Below, one piece after another: positions 1 to 7,258 of a stretch of DNA of 40,327 nucleotides; within the stretch, counting starts at the first letter, position 1, and each line of letters begins with the position of its first letter. Position numbers and translations under genes: made by a program. The stretch lies in assembly GCA_946186505.1 (NCBI GenBank), contig CAMHNI010000033.1:1-40327 (forward strand), read 5' to 3'. The notes under the pieces were generated by a model that was not told the DNA's origin, searched no databases, and worked only from the letters and a program-made list of their open reading frames with translations. The DNA is from an uncultured Prevotellaceae bacterium (lineage in GTDB: Bacteria; Bacteroidota; Bacteroidia; Bacteroidales; Bacteroidaceae).

Positions 1-91
1 ATCACTTATCACTCATCACTTATCACTTATCACTCATCACTTATCACTTATCACTTATCACTCTTCACTTATCACTCATCACTTATCACTT
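1..91. repeat. Heptamer tandem array (13 x ATCACTY)
   Basis: Thirteen contiguous 7-bp units read ATCACTT or ATCACTC, with one TTCACTT at 64-70. The array starts at the window edge, so it may extend further left. Its last unit supplies the TGA stop (complement of 86-88) of the helicase gene. There are no spacers between units, so this is a short tandem repeat and not a CRISPR array. Read on the minus strand, the unit is AGTGATA or AAGTGAT. Related AGTGAAA words occur at 20811-20842 and inside the coding sequence near 12374-12412. Confidence 0.95.
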
Positions 92-2062
92 CTGAAAGTC
101 CAGTCCCATATCCCTGCGAATCTTATAGTTCTTCAGTATGCGGATAGCCTCAGCCATCCGTCTTACCGTCGGGTCAGGGTCTTGCAGCGAAGGATGGTCG
201 CCATTCGTCTTGCGCCATTCCTGGAACACCGTCAGGAATATCTTTTTCGCCTCGTCGATGGACATATTGAGCTTTTTGTCGGCAATGGCGTCTTGGATGA
301 CTTTCAGCACAGGTGCGTCTATCTCGTTCGACATAATCTCGTAAGCCCGCTGGAAAGGATTCACCGATTCTATCAGGTTGATGCTCAGGTCGTCGATATT
401 GATAAACGTGTTGGCAATCTTAACCAACCGGCTGCCCTCGTGGTTCTCGGTGTCTTCCACGATGTCCTTGCCCTTCAGCACGAAGTCAAGCACCACACGA
501 TGACTTACGGCCTCCACTTCGTCTTCCGTCAGCTCAGGATGCAACTCTTCCACAATCTTGGGGATATACACCTTATTGATAATCTCCGGTGCCACGCCCT
601 CGATGGCCTCCCTTATCAACGGATGCTGCAGGATGCCGGCCTTCAAGTCGTCCATCTGTTCCTCTACGATTTGCCTGGCCCGCTCCGTGCCTAACGGTTT
701 CAATCCTTCCACCACGACAGTCCTTCGTGGGTCACCACCATCATCCTCTTCATCCCTGGAGGTCTTGAAGTTCCACTTCGGCGCCATCACCTGCTCCATC
801 AGCAGCGAGGCCGTGATGGCTTTCAGCATATCGTTCACGGCAACCACCACATCGTCCTGCGTCTCGTCAGGAGCCGCAATCAGGTTGGTGAACTGTGCGT
901 GCTCCTTGCCTTCAGTGTCACGGGTGCAACGACCGATAATCTGAACAATCTCCGTCAATGACCCACGCACGCCGATGGTCAGACAGTGTTCGCACCATTC
1001 CCAGTCGAAGCCTTCCTTCGCCATACCCATTGCAATGATGACATCCACGTCATCGCGGCTCTTCATCCGTTGCAGATAGCCCTGCACGTGGTTACGGTGG
1101 TCAGTATCAGGATTCACGAGGTCGGCCACCTTCAGCAGCCTGCCGTCTTTGGTCTTCACGGTGACGATGTTCGTGTTGTAGTCCTCGTCAATCTTACTGC
1201 CTATCAGGTCGATAATCTGCTTCACCTGCTCAAACTTGTCGTAGGCCCCTGCCGCCTTTGAGTTGGTGACGGGGATATGTATCAGCGTCTTCTGCCGAGT
1301 GTCAAACACCTTGTCGAGTGCCGACAGATAATGTCCTTTGTAGAAGTGGTAGCCCAACTGCAAGGTCTTCAGATAACGGTAGCCGTTCAGCTGGTCGTAG
1401 TAGTTGAACTGAACAGGCACGAACCTTGTCTCGTACTCCAAGCGCAGCACAGGCGTACCGTCACCACGGAAGTAGCTGCCCGTCATAGCCAGTATGTGGG
1501 CGTTCGTCTGGTTCATCAGCCGCCTGACAAGTTCGCCAAGTCCGTTGTCGGCATCAGCTGAAGTATGGTGGAACTCGTCAATGCCGAAGAACAGGTCGTT
1601 CAGCTGCTCGTCGGCAAGTTCCTTCAGGGCAAAGCGCAGGGTGGCGTGGGTGCATACCAAAGTCTGGGCCTTGGTGAATGGTTCCGCAAACTCCTTGAAC
1701 CGCTTCACCTTCTCTTTCTCGTTCTCTGTGTCGCAGAGGTTGAAGTAGGTAGGCACTTCCCAGTCGGCAAAGAATCCGAATTTCTTTAGAGCCGTTGGCT
1801 TGAACGAGCGTCCGATGCTCTTCTCCGGCACGGCCACAATGACCTTCTTGATGCCCTGATGGGCCAGTTTGTCGAGTGCCACAAACATCATCGCCCTCGA
1901 CTTGCCCGAGGCGGGCGGTGCCTTCACCAACAGGTACTGCTCCTGACGGCGTTCATACACCCGGGCCTGCATCTCCCTCATGCCCAGCTCGTTGGTATTC
2001 GTCGACCGCCCCGTCTGCTCATACGTGATGGTCATTTGGTCTTGATTATAGTTTTCTCGCAT
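86..2062 (-). CDS. SF2 DEAD/DEAH-type helicase, restriction/defence-associated
   Basis: A 658-residue superfamily 2 helicase of the type III restriction Res/DEAH kind. Visible motifs are Walker A APPASGKSR at about 48-56, motif II IDEFHH at 161-166 (a DEFH version of DEAH), motif III AMTGS at 192-196, motif V around AKEGFDWEW at 348-356 and motif VI QIIGRCTRD at 374-382. It should couple ATP hydrolysis to movement on or remodelling of DNA. No nuclease motif is evident in the C-terminal 270 residues. It reads in the same direction as the MmeI-like methyltransferase at 2734-5463, but an oppositely oriented toxin-antitoxin pair separates the two. Together they suggest a restriction or anti-phage locus. 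The ATG at 2062 is the only good start near the N-terminus. The stop codon lies inside the heptamer array. Helicase assignment is firm; the defence role is inferred. Confidence 0.88.
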   Translation of the reverse strand: MRENYNQDQMTITYEQTGRSTNTNELGMREMQARVYERRQEQYLLVKAPPASGKSRAMMFVALDKLAHQGIKKVIVAVPEKSIGRSFKPTALKKFGFFADWEVPTYFNLCDTENEKEKVKRFKEFAEPFTKAQTLVCTHATLRFALKELADEQLNDLFFGIDEFHHTSADADNGLGELVRRLMNQTNAHILAMTGSYFRGDGTPVLRLEYETRFVPVQFNYYDQLNGYRYLKTLQLGYHFYKGHYLSALDKVFDTRQKTLIHIPVTNSKAAGAYDKFEQVKQIIDLIGSKIDEDYNTNIVTVKTKDGRLLKVADLVNPDTDHRNHVQGYLQRMKSRDDVDVIIAMGMAKEGFDWEWCEHCLTIGVRGSLTEIVQIIGRCTRDTEGKEHAQFTNLIAAPDETQDDVVVAVNDMLKAITASLLMEQVMAPKWNFKTSRDEEDDGGDPRRTVVVEGLKPLGTERARQIVEEQMDDLKAGILQHPLIREAIEGVAPEIINKVYIPKIVEELHPELTEDEVEAVSHRVVLDFVLKGKDIVEDTENHEGSRLVKIANTFINIDDLSINLIESVNPFQRAYEIMSNEIDAPVLKVIQDAIADKKLNMSIDEAKKIFLTVFQEWRKTNGDHPSLQDPDPTVRRMAEAIRILKNYKIRRDMGLDFQK

Positions 2063-2080
2063 GATTTTATCTCTTTTTCG

Positions 2081-2112
2081 TTTGTTATTTCAGTTTTTTA
2101 TTCGTAACTTTG
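2081..2112 (+). promoter_or_regulatory. Bacteroidetes-type promoter of the toxin-antitoxin pair
   Basis: TTTG at 2081-2084 and TAACTTTG at 2105-2112 are separated by 20 bp, which matches the Bacteroidetes -33/-7 consensus TTTG-N19/20-TAnnTTTG. The antitoxin ATG follows 27 bp later. The promoter lies just upstream of the divergent helicase gene. Confidence 0.8.
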
Positions 2113-2138
2113 CCTGCGAATTCAAAAAGAAACGCTTT

Positions 2139-2393
2139 ATGACAACTTATGCATTGAATAATCTTTGGACTTATATTGAAGGTCTCTCCCTAAAGCAGAA
2201 AGACCGTAAGTGGCTGGCAAACAAGCTGCTCGAGCCTGTCGAAGTGGACGCAGAGACCAAACGCCAGCAAGAGTTTGTCAAGGAGTCGCTCACACGTGCA
2301 CTTGACGAAGTGAAACGAGCCAAGCGAGGAGAAGCCAAGATGATGACCTTGGAAGAGTTTGAAGAGAAACTTAGGGATGAAAGTATTCTATGA
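2139..2393 (+). CDS. Antitoxin of a RelE/HigB-type module
   Basis: A small acidic/basic protein of 84 residues, starting MTTYALNNLW. The only conserved feature I can see is a charged helical C-terminal half (KRAKRGEAKMMTLEEFEEKL), as expected for a region that wraps a toxin. A longer in-frame start at 2061 is rejected because the promoter -7 box at 2105-2112 lies downstream of it. Its stop overlaps the toxin ATG by 4 bp (ATGA), the usual coupling of an antitoxin-toxin pair. Antitoxin identity is inferred from size, position and overlap, because the family itself is not recognised. It probably represses its own promoter. Confidence 0.75.
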   Translation: MTTYALNNLWTYIEGLSLKQKDRKWLANKLLEPVEVDAETKRQQEFVKESLTRALDEVKRAKRGEAKMMTLEEFEEKLRDESIL

Positions 2394-2719
2394 ATGTAAA
2401 ACTTATCCCTTCTGAAGAATTTTTGCGCAGGTTGAAGCATCTTGCCAAGAAGTACAAGTCGATAGGTGATGATTATCGAGCATTGAAGGAAAGCCTGTTG
2501 GAGAATCCTTTTCAGGGTACCGACCTTGGTCATGGTGTCCATAAGGTGCGTATGCCCATTGCTTCTAAAGGAAAAGGCAAAAGCGGAGGTGCCAGAGTGC
2601 TGACACTGGTCATGTTGGTCAGCGACGATGCTGAGGTGACGTTGCTGACCATCTACGACAAGGGCGAAATTGGTAATGTGTCTGACAGCTATATTCAGGC
2701 TCTTGTCCGCAGTCTTTAA
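2390..2719 (+). CDS. RelE/HigB-like mRNA interferase toxin
   Basis: A 109-residue protein with the signature of the RelE-like PF06296 group: a basic N-terminal helix (LRRLKHLAKKYKS), then a GKGKSGGARVLTLVML strand region and LLTIYDKGEIGNVS near the C-terminus. Toxins of this family cut mRNA, often on the ribosome, when the antitoxin is degraded. The start overlaps the antitoxin stop by 4 bp. The stop at 2717-2719 lies 14 bp from the convergent methyltransferase stop at 2734-2736, so a full toxin transcript would run antisense into the methyltransferase 3' end. The toxin call is good at superfamily level; the exact subfamily is less certain. Confidence 0.82.
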   Translation: MNVKLIPSEEFLRRLKHLAKKYKSIGDDYRALKESLLENPFQGTDLGHGVHKVRMPIASKGKGKSGGARVLTLVMLVSDDAEVTLLTIYDKGEIGNVSDSYIQALVRSL

Positions 2720-2733
2720 CACCTTTCTTTTCA

Positions 2734-5463
2734 TTACTTCGTCAGCTTATCATACAACTTCAGCAGCAACTCCAAGCGCTCGTTCTCGTCGGCGAAGGGA
2801 CGGTCGCGGTAGCAGCTGTCTACTATCAGATCCAGTTGGTGGTGAGCATCGCGCAGGTCTTGGGGCATCGTCTCCGGGGCGTATAGTTCAGCCAAGGTCT
2901 TGCCGTAGTGGGCTTCGCGGGCACCAAGCACCTCCCAAGCAGCATCCTCAATCTCCTGCTTCTTCGCCTCCGTCAGTTTGGGGAAGGGGAAGGGATTGTA
3001 GCAGAGACCAGCGGAATAGCGATAGTCTGTTTTCAATCGTCCGCCGATTGCTCGAACCCACGCCATATGCATCGCGGAGGTGAGGATGCCGAAGAGCCAC
3101 AAATCATCTGTGCCGATGACCATACAACTATTAGCTACTATTTTCCCTTTATCCAAATACCCAAAAGGAATATAATCACGATGCTCTGATGATACACAAG
3201 GAATTACTATGATAGAACACCCCATTGGCTGTGTTATCTGTGCAAATAAATGAGGAATAGAAGCTAATTGAGGACGAGAAGAATTTAAGCGTACTTCTCG
3301 TAATCTACTTATTCTTTCTTGAATTTGCAAAAGGTTGATGTATTCCTCTTCCTTCTCTTCGTACAGCCAAATACACCAGCGGTGTTTTCCATTGATAAAT
3401 TCTTCTGAGCCTATTAATGGCTTGATGAATTTCTCTGCTTTTGGTTCCCCTTCAATTAAAGATTGCCTTTCATATTCATCAAGAATTAGGCATCCTCCAT
3501 CAGCTGGCATATTGCCAAAATTCATTTGAGGTACATTTGAAAGCGGGCGGCTTGCTGACGATACAATGATATTTGCCCCTTCTGTCAAATAGGGATTAAT
3601 GTTACTAACAACTCTCGCTTTATCACCTTCGAATAAGATTTTTCTTTCTTTCGCGACACCCCTAACACCAACTATAACACAAGTCACACCAGCATTGTAC
3701 TTGGCGTTGTTTGTCCATTTGAAGGATTGGTGTGCAAAGAAGATTTCTTGCTTGTTCTCAAAGATGTATGGCCATAGCAGACTTACTTGTAACCCCTGAC
3801 AAATGGAATTGGTACTCACGAAAGCGAACTTGGCTTGCGTACCTTTTATATATCTTGAGCCAAGCATAAACCAACAAGCTATGTAATCCAAACTGCCAAA
3901 GTCTTTTTTGAACACACGTTCCATATCTTTCTTCTGTTCATCGTCTTGCCGTCTGCTCCCCAAATACGGCGGATTCCCCATCACATACACTTCTTCATTT
4001 GGCGTATGCGGACAAATCGTGTTCCAGTCTTCACGACAGGCATTGCCGCAATGGAAGTTGGTGTTCTGCTTCAGAGGCAGTGCCTTGATGTTCACGCCGA
4101 AATCCTTGGTGAACTGGTTATTCATCTGATGCTCTGCCAGCCACATTGACAATACGGCCGTCTCGCAGGCAAAGTCGTTGATTTCCAAGCCGTAGAACTG
4201 GCTGATGTCGATAATGCTGCCATCCACAAACTGCATCTGCACGTCAGGCGTCATCAGCTGGATGAGCTTCAGAATCTTCATCTCCAACAGGCGCAGTTCC
4301 TTGTAAGTAATAATCAGGAAGTTGCCGCTGCCGCAAGCAGGGTCAAAGAACTTCATCCGCTTCATTCTGGCCAACAGTCGCTGACATTGACGCATCAGCG
4401 GCTTGCAACTCGCGTAGTACTTCTCGCGCCCTGTGTTCGACTGGTCGAAGATGCCGTCCTGCTCCTTCTGCTTGCGCTCTATGGAACGGTATTCCTCGTA
4501 GAGTTCATCGAGGAACAGTGGATTGATGACCTTCTTGATGTTCGACACACTGGTGTAGTGCATACCTAAGCCACTTCGTAGCTCCGGCGACACCACCGCC
4601 TGAATCATCGAGCCGAAGATGTCGGGATTGATTTTGGCCCAGTTCAGGTTGCCGCACTCCAAGATGAGCCGGCGGATGCGGGCGTTCATTCTCGGTATCT
4701 GGATTATCTTTGAGAACAGCCCGCCGTTCACGTAAGGGAACTGCGCCAACCGACTGTTCACGCCGATGCGGAAGTCCAAGTCCATCGTACGGAAGGCTCC
4801 GTCGAGAAACTCCTGCAGGTCGGTGCCGTCCTGCCGCGTGGTGTTGTTGACGGCATTCGTAAACAAGTCTTTCTCGAAGATGCCCGTGTCCTCGGCAAAA
4901 TAGCAGAACAGCAGGCGCGACATAAAGATGTTCAGGTCGTGGGTGTCGGCGGTGATGCCTATCTGGTTGTAGCGCCGGATTTCGTCGTGTATCTGCGCCA
5001 TCTTGTAGGCTGCCTTTACGTCGGCATCGTTCTCCTCGATGTCGCGGATTTTGCGCACACCCCACATCGGCGAGAAAAATTCGTAGTCGGTGTAAAGGTT
5101 GTTCAGGTGGTTCTCATAGGTCTCTTCCACAGCCGGGTCGAAAGCCTTGATGACATCACCATCGCTCACGGCGATAATAGCGGGCCGGTTCTTCACCACC
5201 CACTTGTCGCGCTTCATCTCCTCCAACTGGTCGTTCATCTCCTCTGTCCGCACCAGTCGGTAAGCCAGGATATTCTTGATGAGCAGTCCGTCGAACGAGG
5301 CCACCGTGCTCTTGCCTTCCCTATAGCGTTGCAATATAGTAGGCGAGGCCCCGATGGCCTGCATCAGCATAAAGGGCACCTCCTCTACGGGGTACGCCTC
5401 CTTGAATGCTTCCAGGCCAAGACCTATCTGCACGTAGGTCTTGGCCGTCTTGATAGCAGCCAT
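2734..5463 (-). CDS. MmeI-family DNA adenine methyltransferase with no visible nuclease motif
   Basis: About 909 residues. The order matches MmeI/type IIL-like enzymes: an N-terminal domain, a helical spacer containing LLFCYFAEDTGIF, SAM motif I FFDPACGSGNF near residue 370, catalytic motif IV NPPY near 496 (N6-adenine type), a target-recognition region at about 520-780, and a C-terminal GRLKTDYRYS..YNPFPFP signature. MmeI itself carries a D-X(n)-EXK nuclease at its N-terminus. I see no such motif here, so the protein may only modify DNA and rely on a separate nuclease or on the neighbouring helicase. The ATG at 5463 is chosen; a TTG 6 bp upstream is possible. A long structured leader precedes it, driven from 5770-5800. 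The specificity region is AT-rich compared with the rest of the gene. Confidence 0.88.
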   Translation of the reverse strand: MAAIKTAKTYVQIGLGLEAFKEAYPVEEVPFMLMQAIGASPTILQRYREGKSTVASFDGLLIKNILAYRLVRTEEMNDQLEEMKRDKWVVKNRPAIIAVSDGDVIKAFDPAVEETYENHLNNLYTDYEFFSPMWGVRKIRDIEENDADVKAAYKMAQIHDEIRRYNQIGITADTHDLNIFMSRLLFCYFAEDTGIFEKDLFTNAVNNTTRQDGTDLQEFLDGAFRTMDLDFRIGVNSRLAQFPYVNGGLFSKIIQIPRMNARIRRLILECGNLNWAKINPDIFGSMIQAVVSPELRSGLGMHYTSVSNIKKVINPLFLDELYEEYRSIERKQKEQDGIFDQSNTGREKYYASCKPLMRQCQRLLARMKRMKFFDPACGSGNFLIITYKELRLLEMKILKLIQLMTPDVQMQFVDGSIIDISQFYGLEINDFACETAVLSMWLAEHQMNNQFTKDFGVNIKALPLKQNTNFHCGNACREDWNTICPHTPNEEVYVMGNPPYLGSRRQDDEQKKDMERVFKKDFGSLDYIACWFMLGSRYIKGTQAKFAFVSTNSICQGLQVSLLWPYIFENKQEIFFAHQSFKWTNNAKYNAGVTCVIVGVRGVAKERKILFEGDKARVVSNINPYLTEGANIIVSSASRPLSNVPQMNFGNMPADGGCLILDEYERQSLIEGEPKAEKFIKPLIGSEEFINGKHRWCIWLYEEKEEEYINLLQIQERISRLREVRLNSSRPQLASIPHLFAQITQPMGCSIIVIPCVSSEHRDYIPFGYLDKGKIVANSCMVIGTDDLWLFGILTSAMHMAWVRAIGGRLKTDYRYSAGLCYNPFPFPKLTEAKKQEIEDAAWEVLGAREAHYGKTLAELYAPETMPQDLRDAHHQLDLIVDSCYRDRPFADENERLELLLKLYDKLTK

Positions 5464-5763
5464 ACGCAATAGTTTTAGGACAGCAGACTATATCATCGGG
5501 AAACAGGGCTGGGAGCAGAACCTCTATAGATACGAAAAAGCGCGAACTACGCCTTATCATATATAGAGGCTCTACCACAAGCCCTGTTCAACGGATAAGT
5601 CTCGTCCACGCTATCGCGCAGACATCAACATATTATTTAACCGTTGAACATATATTTGAAACGTGGTAGATTTCTATATATTCCGAATAATAGCTAATGC
5701 TGTTATTGTTTATACCCTCGATGTCCCACTGGCGACCTCCGCTGAGGCCATCGTGCCAGTGAT
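5464..5763 (-). promoter_or_regulatory. Structured about 300-nt leader of the methyltransferase mRNA
   Basis: This is the predicted transcript from the promoter at 5770-5800 to the methyltransferase ATG. It starts with a hairpin at 5727-5761 (CACTGGC/GCCAGTG, inner GGCCTC-AGCG-GAGGTC). A small hairpin follows at about 5688-5709 (AATAA..AGC-ATTA-GCT..TTATT). Next come three related segments. Segment A (5641-5680) pairs with B (5560-5594) through TATATAGA/TCTATATA, TCTACCAC/GTGGTAGA and GTTCAACGG/CCGTTGAAC. Segment B can instead pair with C (5486-5528) through GACTTATC/GATA(T)AGTC, AACAGGGCT/AGCCCTGTT and CCTCTATA/TATAGAGG. A-B and B-C are mutually exclusive. No credible ORF fills the region. 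Pairing is read directly from the sequence; a switching or separate ncRNA role is inference. Confidence 0.65.
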
Positions 5764-5769
5764 TAGGTG

Positions 5770-5800
5770 CAAAGGTACGAAAGATAATTGAAACTGCAAA
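5770..5800 (-). promoter_or_regulatory. Promoter of the methyltransferase leader
   Basis: On the minus strand, TTTG (complement of 5797-5800), 19 bp, then TACCTTTG (complement of 5770-5777) is a perfect Bacteroidetes -33/-7 pair. Transcription would begin near 5763, right at the first leader hairpin. The remaining spacer at 5801-5914 shows only a short hairpin (CCGCA/TGCGG at 5882-5896) and nothing else I can assign. Confidence 0.85.
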
Positions 5801-5914
5801 AGGTTTTACCATATTATTTTTTTATCGACCTCTGCGATTGTATTATTGTATTCACCTTGTTTTTTGGCTGCTGCCGTCGTTCCGCAGTAGCTGCGGTCAG
5901 AAGACAGAAAAAGA

Positions 5915-5960
5915 ACCGTGCCTGACCGGCTCTTCATGTAGAGCCATCGTCAGGCACGGT
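5915..5960 (-). terminator. Rho-independent terminator of gyrA-TPR
   Basis: A 12-bp perfect stem, ACCGTGCCTGAC/GTCAGGCACGGT, encloses an inner GGCTCT/AGAGCC stem. On the minus strand it is followed by TTCTTTTTC. It lies 27 bp after the stop of the TPR gene. Confidence 0.88.
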
Positions 5961-5987
5961 CTATTAGAACAGAAAGACTACAACAGC

Positions 5988-7232
5988 TTAGTTGCCGCCA
6001 ACAAGGCTTTCCAGTTCGGAAGCCTTCTCGTTGTCGCCGAGCGAGTAGTACATCTGATACAAGGCGTAGGCCCAGTTCACCTGCTCGCGGTTGGGATCCA
6101 ACTCACGGACTTTCTCCAAATAGGTCTTGGCATCACTCAGGATGGCCTTGATCTTGTTGGCATTCTCTACAGTCAGTTTACCGGTCTTCTTGTCAGCCAG
6201 CTGATCCTTCAGCTCGATAGCCTTCGAGTTGAGCGACACACCAGCCTGATAGGCGGCAGCGACGTAGGTGGGATCGATCTCAAAAGCCTTCTTGTAGCAC
6301 TCCACGGCATCGTCGTACTTGCCACTCAGACGCAGAGCCTCACCCTTATAGGTGTAACCGAACTTGTCATTGGGATTCTTGGCAATCTCACCCTCTGCCC
6401 ATTTCAGCAGTTCCTGGTTGTTGCCAGAATTCAGGTAGTAGTCACCAATCCATGCAGAGTAACGGTTGTCAGCGGGGAACTTCTGGCTGGCATCCTTCAG
6501 CATGTCGATGTACTCCAGCGTGTCCTGCTTGGTCTTCATGGTCTCCCTCTTTGAGAACACCAGGATTTCCGTGGCATCCTTGGCCTTGGCGGTATCCTGG
6601 GCTGCAATCTGGGCGTACTTGATGACATTGGGATAGTCCTTGCTCTGATAGGCAGAAAGGCTGGCGAAATAAGCCACCTCGTACTTATACTGGTCCTGAG
6701 ACATGTCCAAGCCAGTGAAAAGAGGAGAGTCGCCGCTATCAACATACATGGCAAAAGCCTTGAAAGCACCTTCATAGTTCTTCTGATTGTACTCATACTG
6801 ACCGGCATTGATGCAGTTCAGACGACCGTTTTGGAAAATCTTCTGGTTTTCGGAACGGAACCTGGGCTTTACCTTTCCCTTCTCGTTGGGCATGTTGTCA
6901 AACTCATCACACTTCATGGCAGCCTCCAAGGCGGCAACGGCGGCAGCGTTCATGGCAGCCTCGTCAATCGGCTCGTTGGTCTGCTTGACCTGATTCTCCA
7001 GCTTTTTGCCCTGGATATCAGAGAATTTCTTGTATTGGGCAGAACACAGCAGGTTCCAGGCAGCAGCCTTCGACTCATTGGTTCCTGCTGTCAGGGCTGG
7101 CTGCACAGCCTTGATGGCTTCCTCCACATCGCCCTTATCCAGAAGCTTCTTAGCATTTTTCACCACATCTTCCTGTGCGAAGATTGTTGTTGTGGCAAAG
7201 GCCATGATGGCCAACATCATCATTTTTTTCAT
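5988..7232 (-). CDS. Exported tetratricopeptide-repeat protein
   Basis: A 414-residue protein with a signal peptide (MKKMMMLAIMAFATTTIFAQ), so it is probably periplasmic. The mature part is helical with degenerate TPR units; the clearest lies around GYTYKGEALRLSGKYDDAVECYKKAFEIDPTY, near residues 290-325. Such repeats act as protein-binding scaffolds, and no catalytic motif is visible. It begins 26 bp after the gyrA stop and is probably cotranscribed with it; a strong terminator follows. The partner is unknown. Confidence 0.8.
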   Translation of the reverse strand: MKKMMMLAIMAFATTTIFAQEDVVKNAKKLLDKGDVEEAIKAVQPALTAGTNESKAAAWNLLCSAQYKKFSDIQGKKLENQVKQTNEPIDEAAMNAAAVAALEAAMKCDEFDNMPNEKGKVKPRFRSENQKIFQNGRLNCINAGQYEYNQKNYEGAFKAFAMYVDSGDSPLFTGLDMSQDQYKYEVAYFASLSAYQSKDYPNVIKYAQIAAQDTAKAKDATEILVFSKRETMKTKQDTLEYIDMLKDASQKFPADNRYSAWIGDYYLNSGNNQELLKWAEGEIAKNPNDKFGYTYKGEALRLSGKYDDAVECYKKAFEIDPTYVAAAYQAGVSLNSKAIELKDQLADKKTGKLTVENANKIKAILSDAKTYLEKVRELDPNREQVNWAYALYQMYYSLGDNEKASELESLVGGN

Positions 7233-7258
7233 AATCTATTAATTATTGGTTAAACATC

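Noticed and set aside
1..91. CRISPR array
   Set aside because: Units are 7 bp with no unique spacers and no cas genes are present.
2061..2138. N-terminal extension of the antitoxin
   Set aside because: It would cover the promoter -7 box at 2105-2112, so the message would not contain it. ATG at 2139 is preferred.
5560..5680. Invertible DNA segment for phase variation in the leader
   Set aside because: The inverted repeats are imperfect, the inner segment is only about 46 bp, it holds no promoter, and no recombinase gene is present. RNA structure explains the repeats better.
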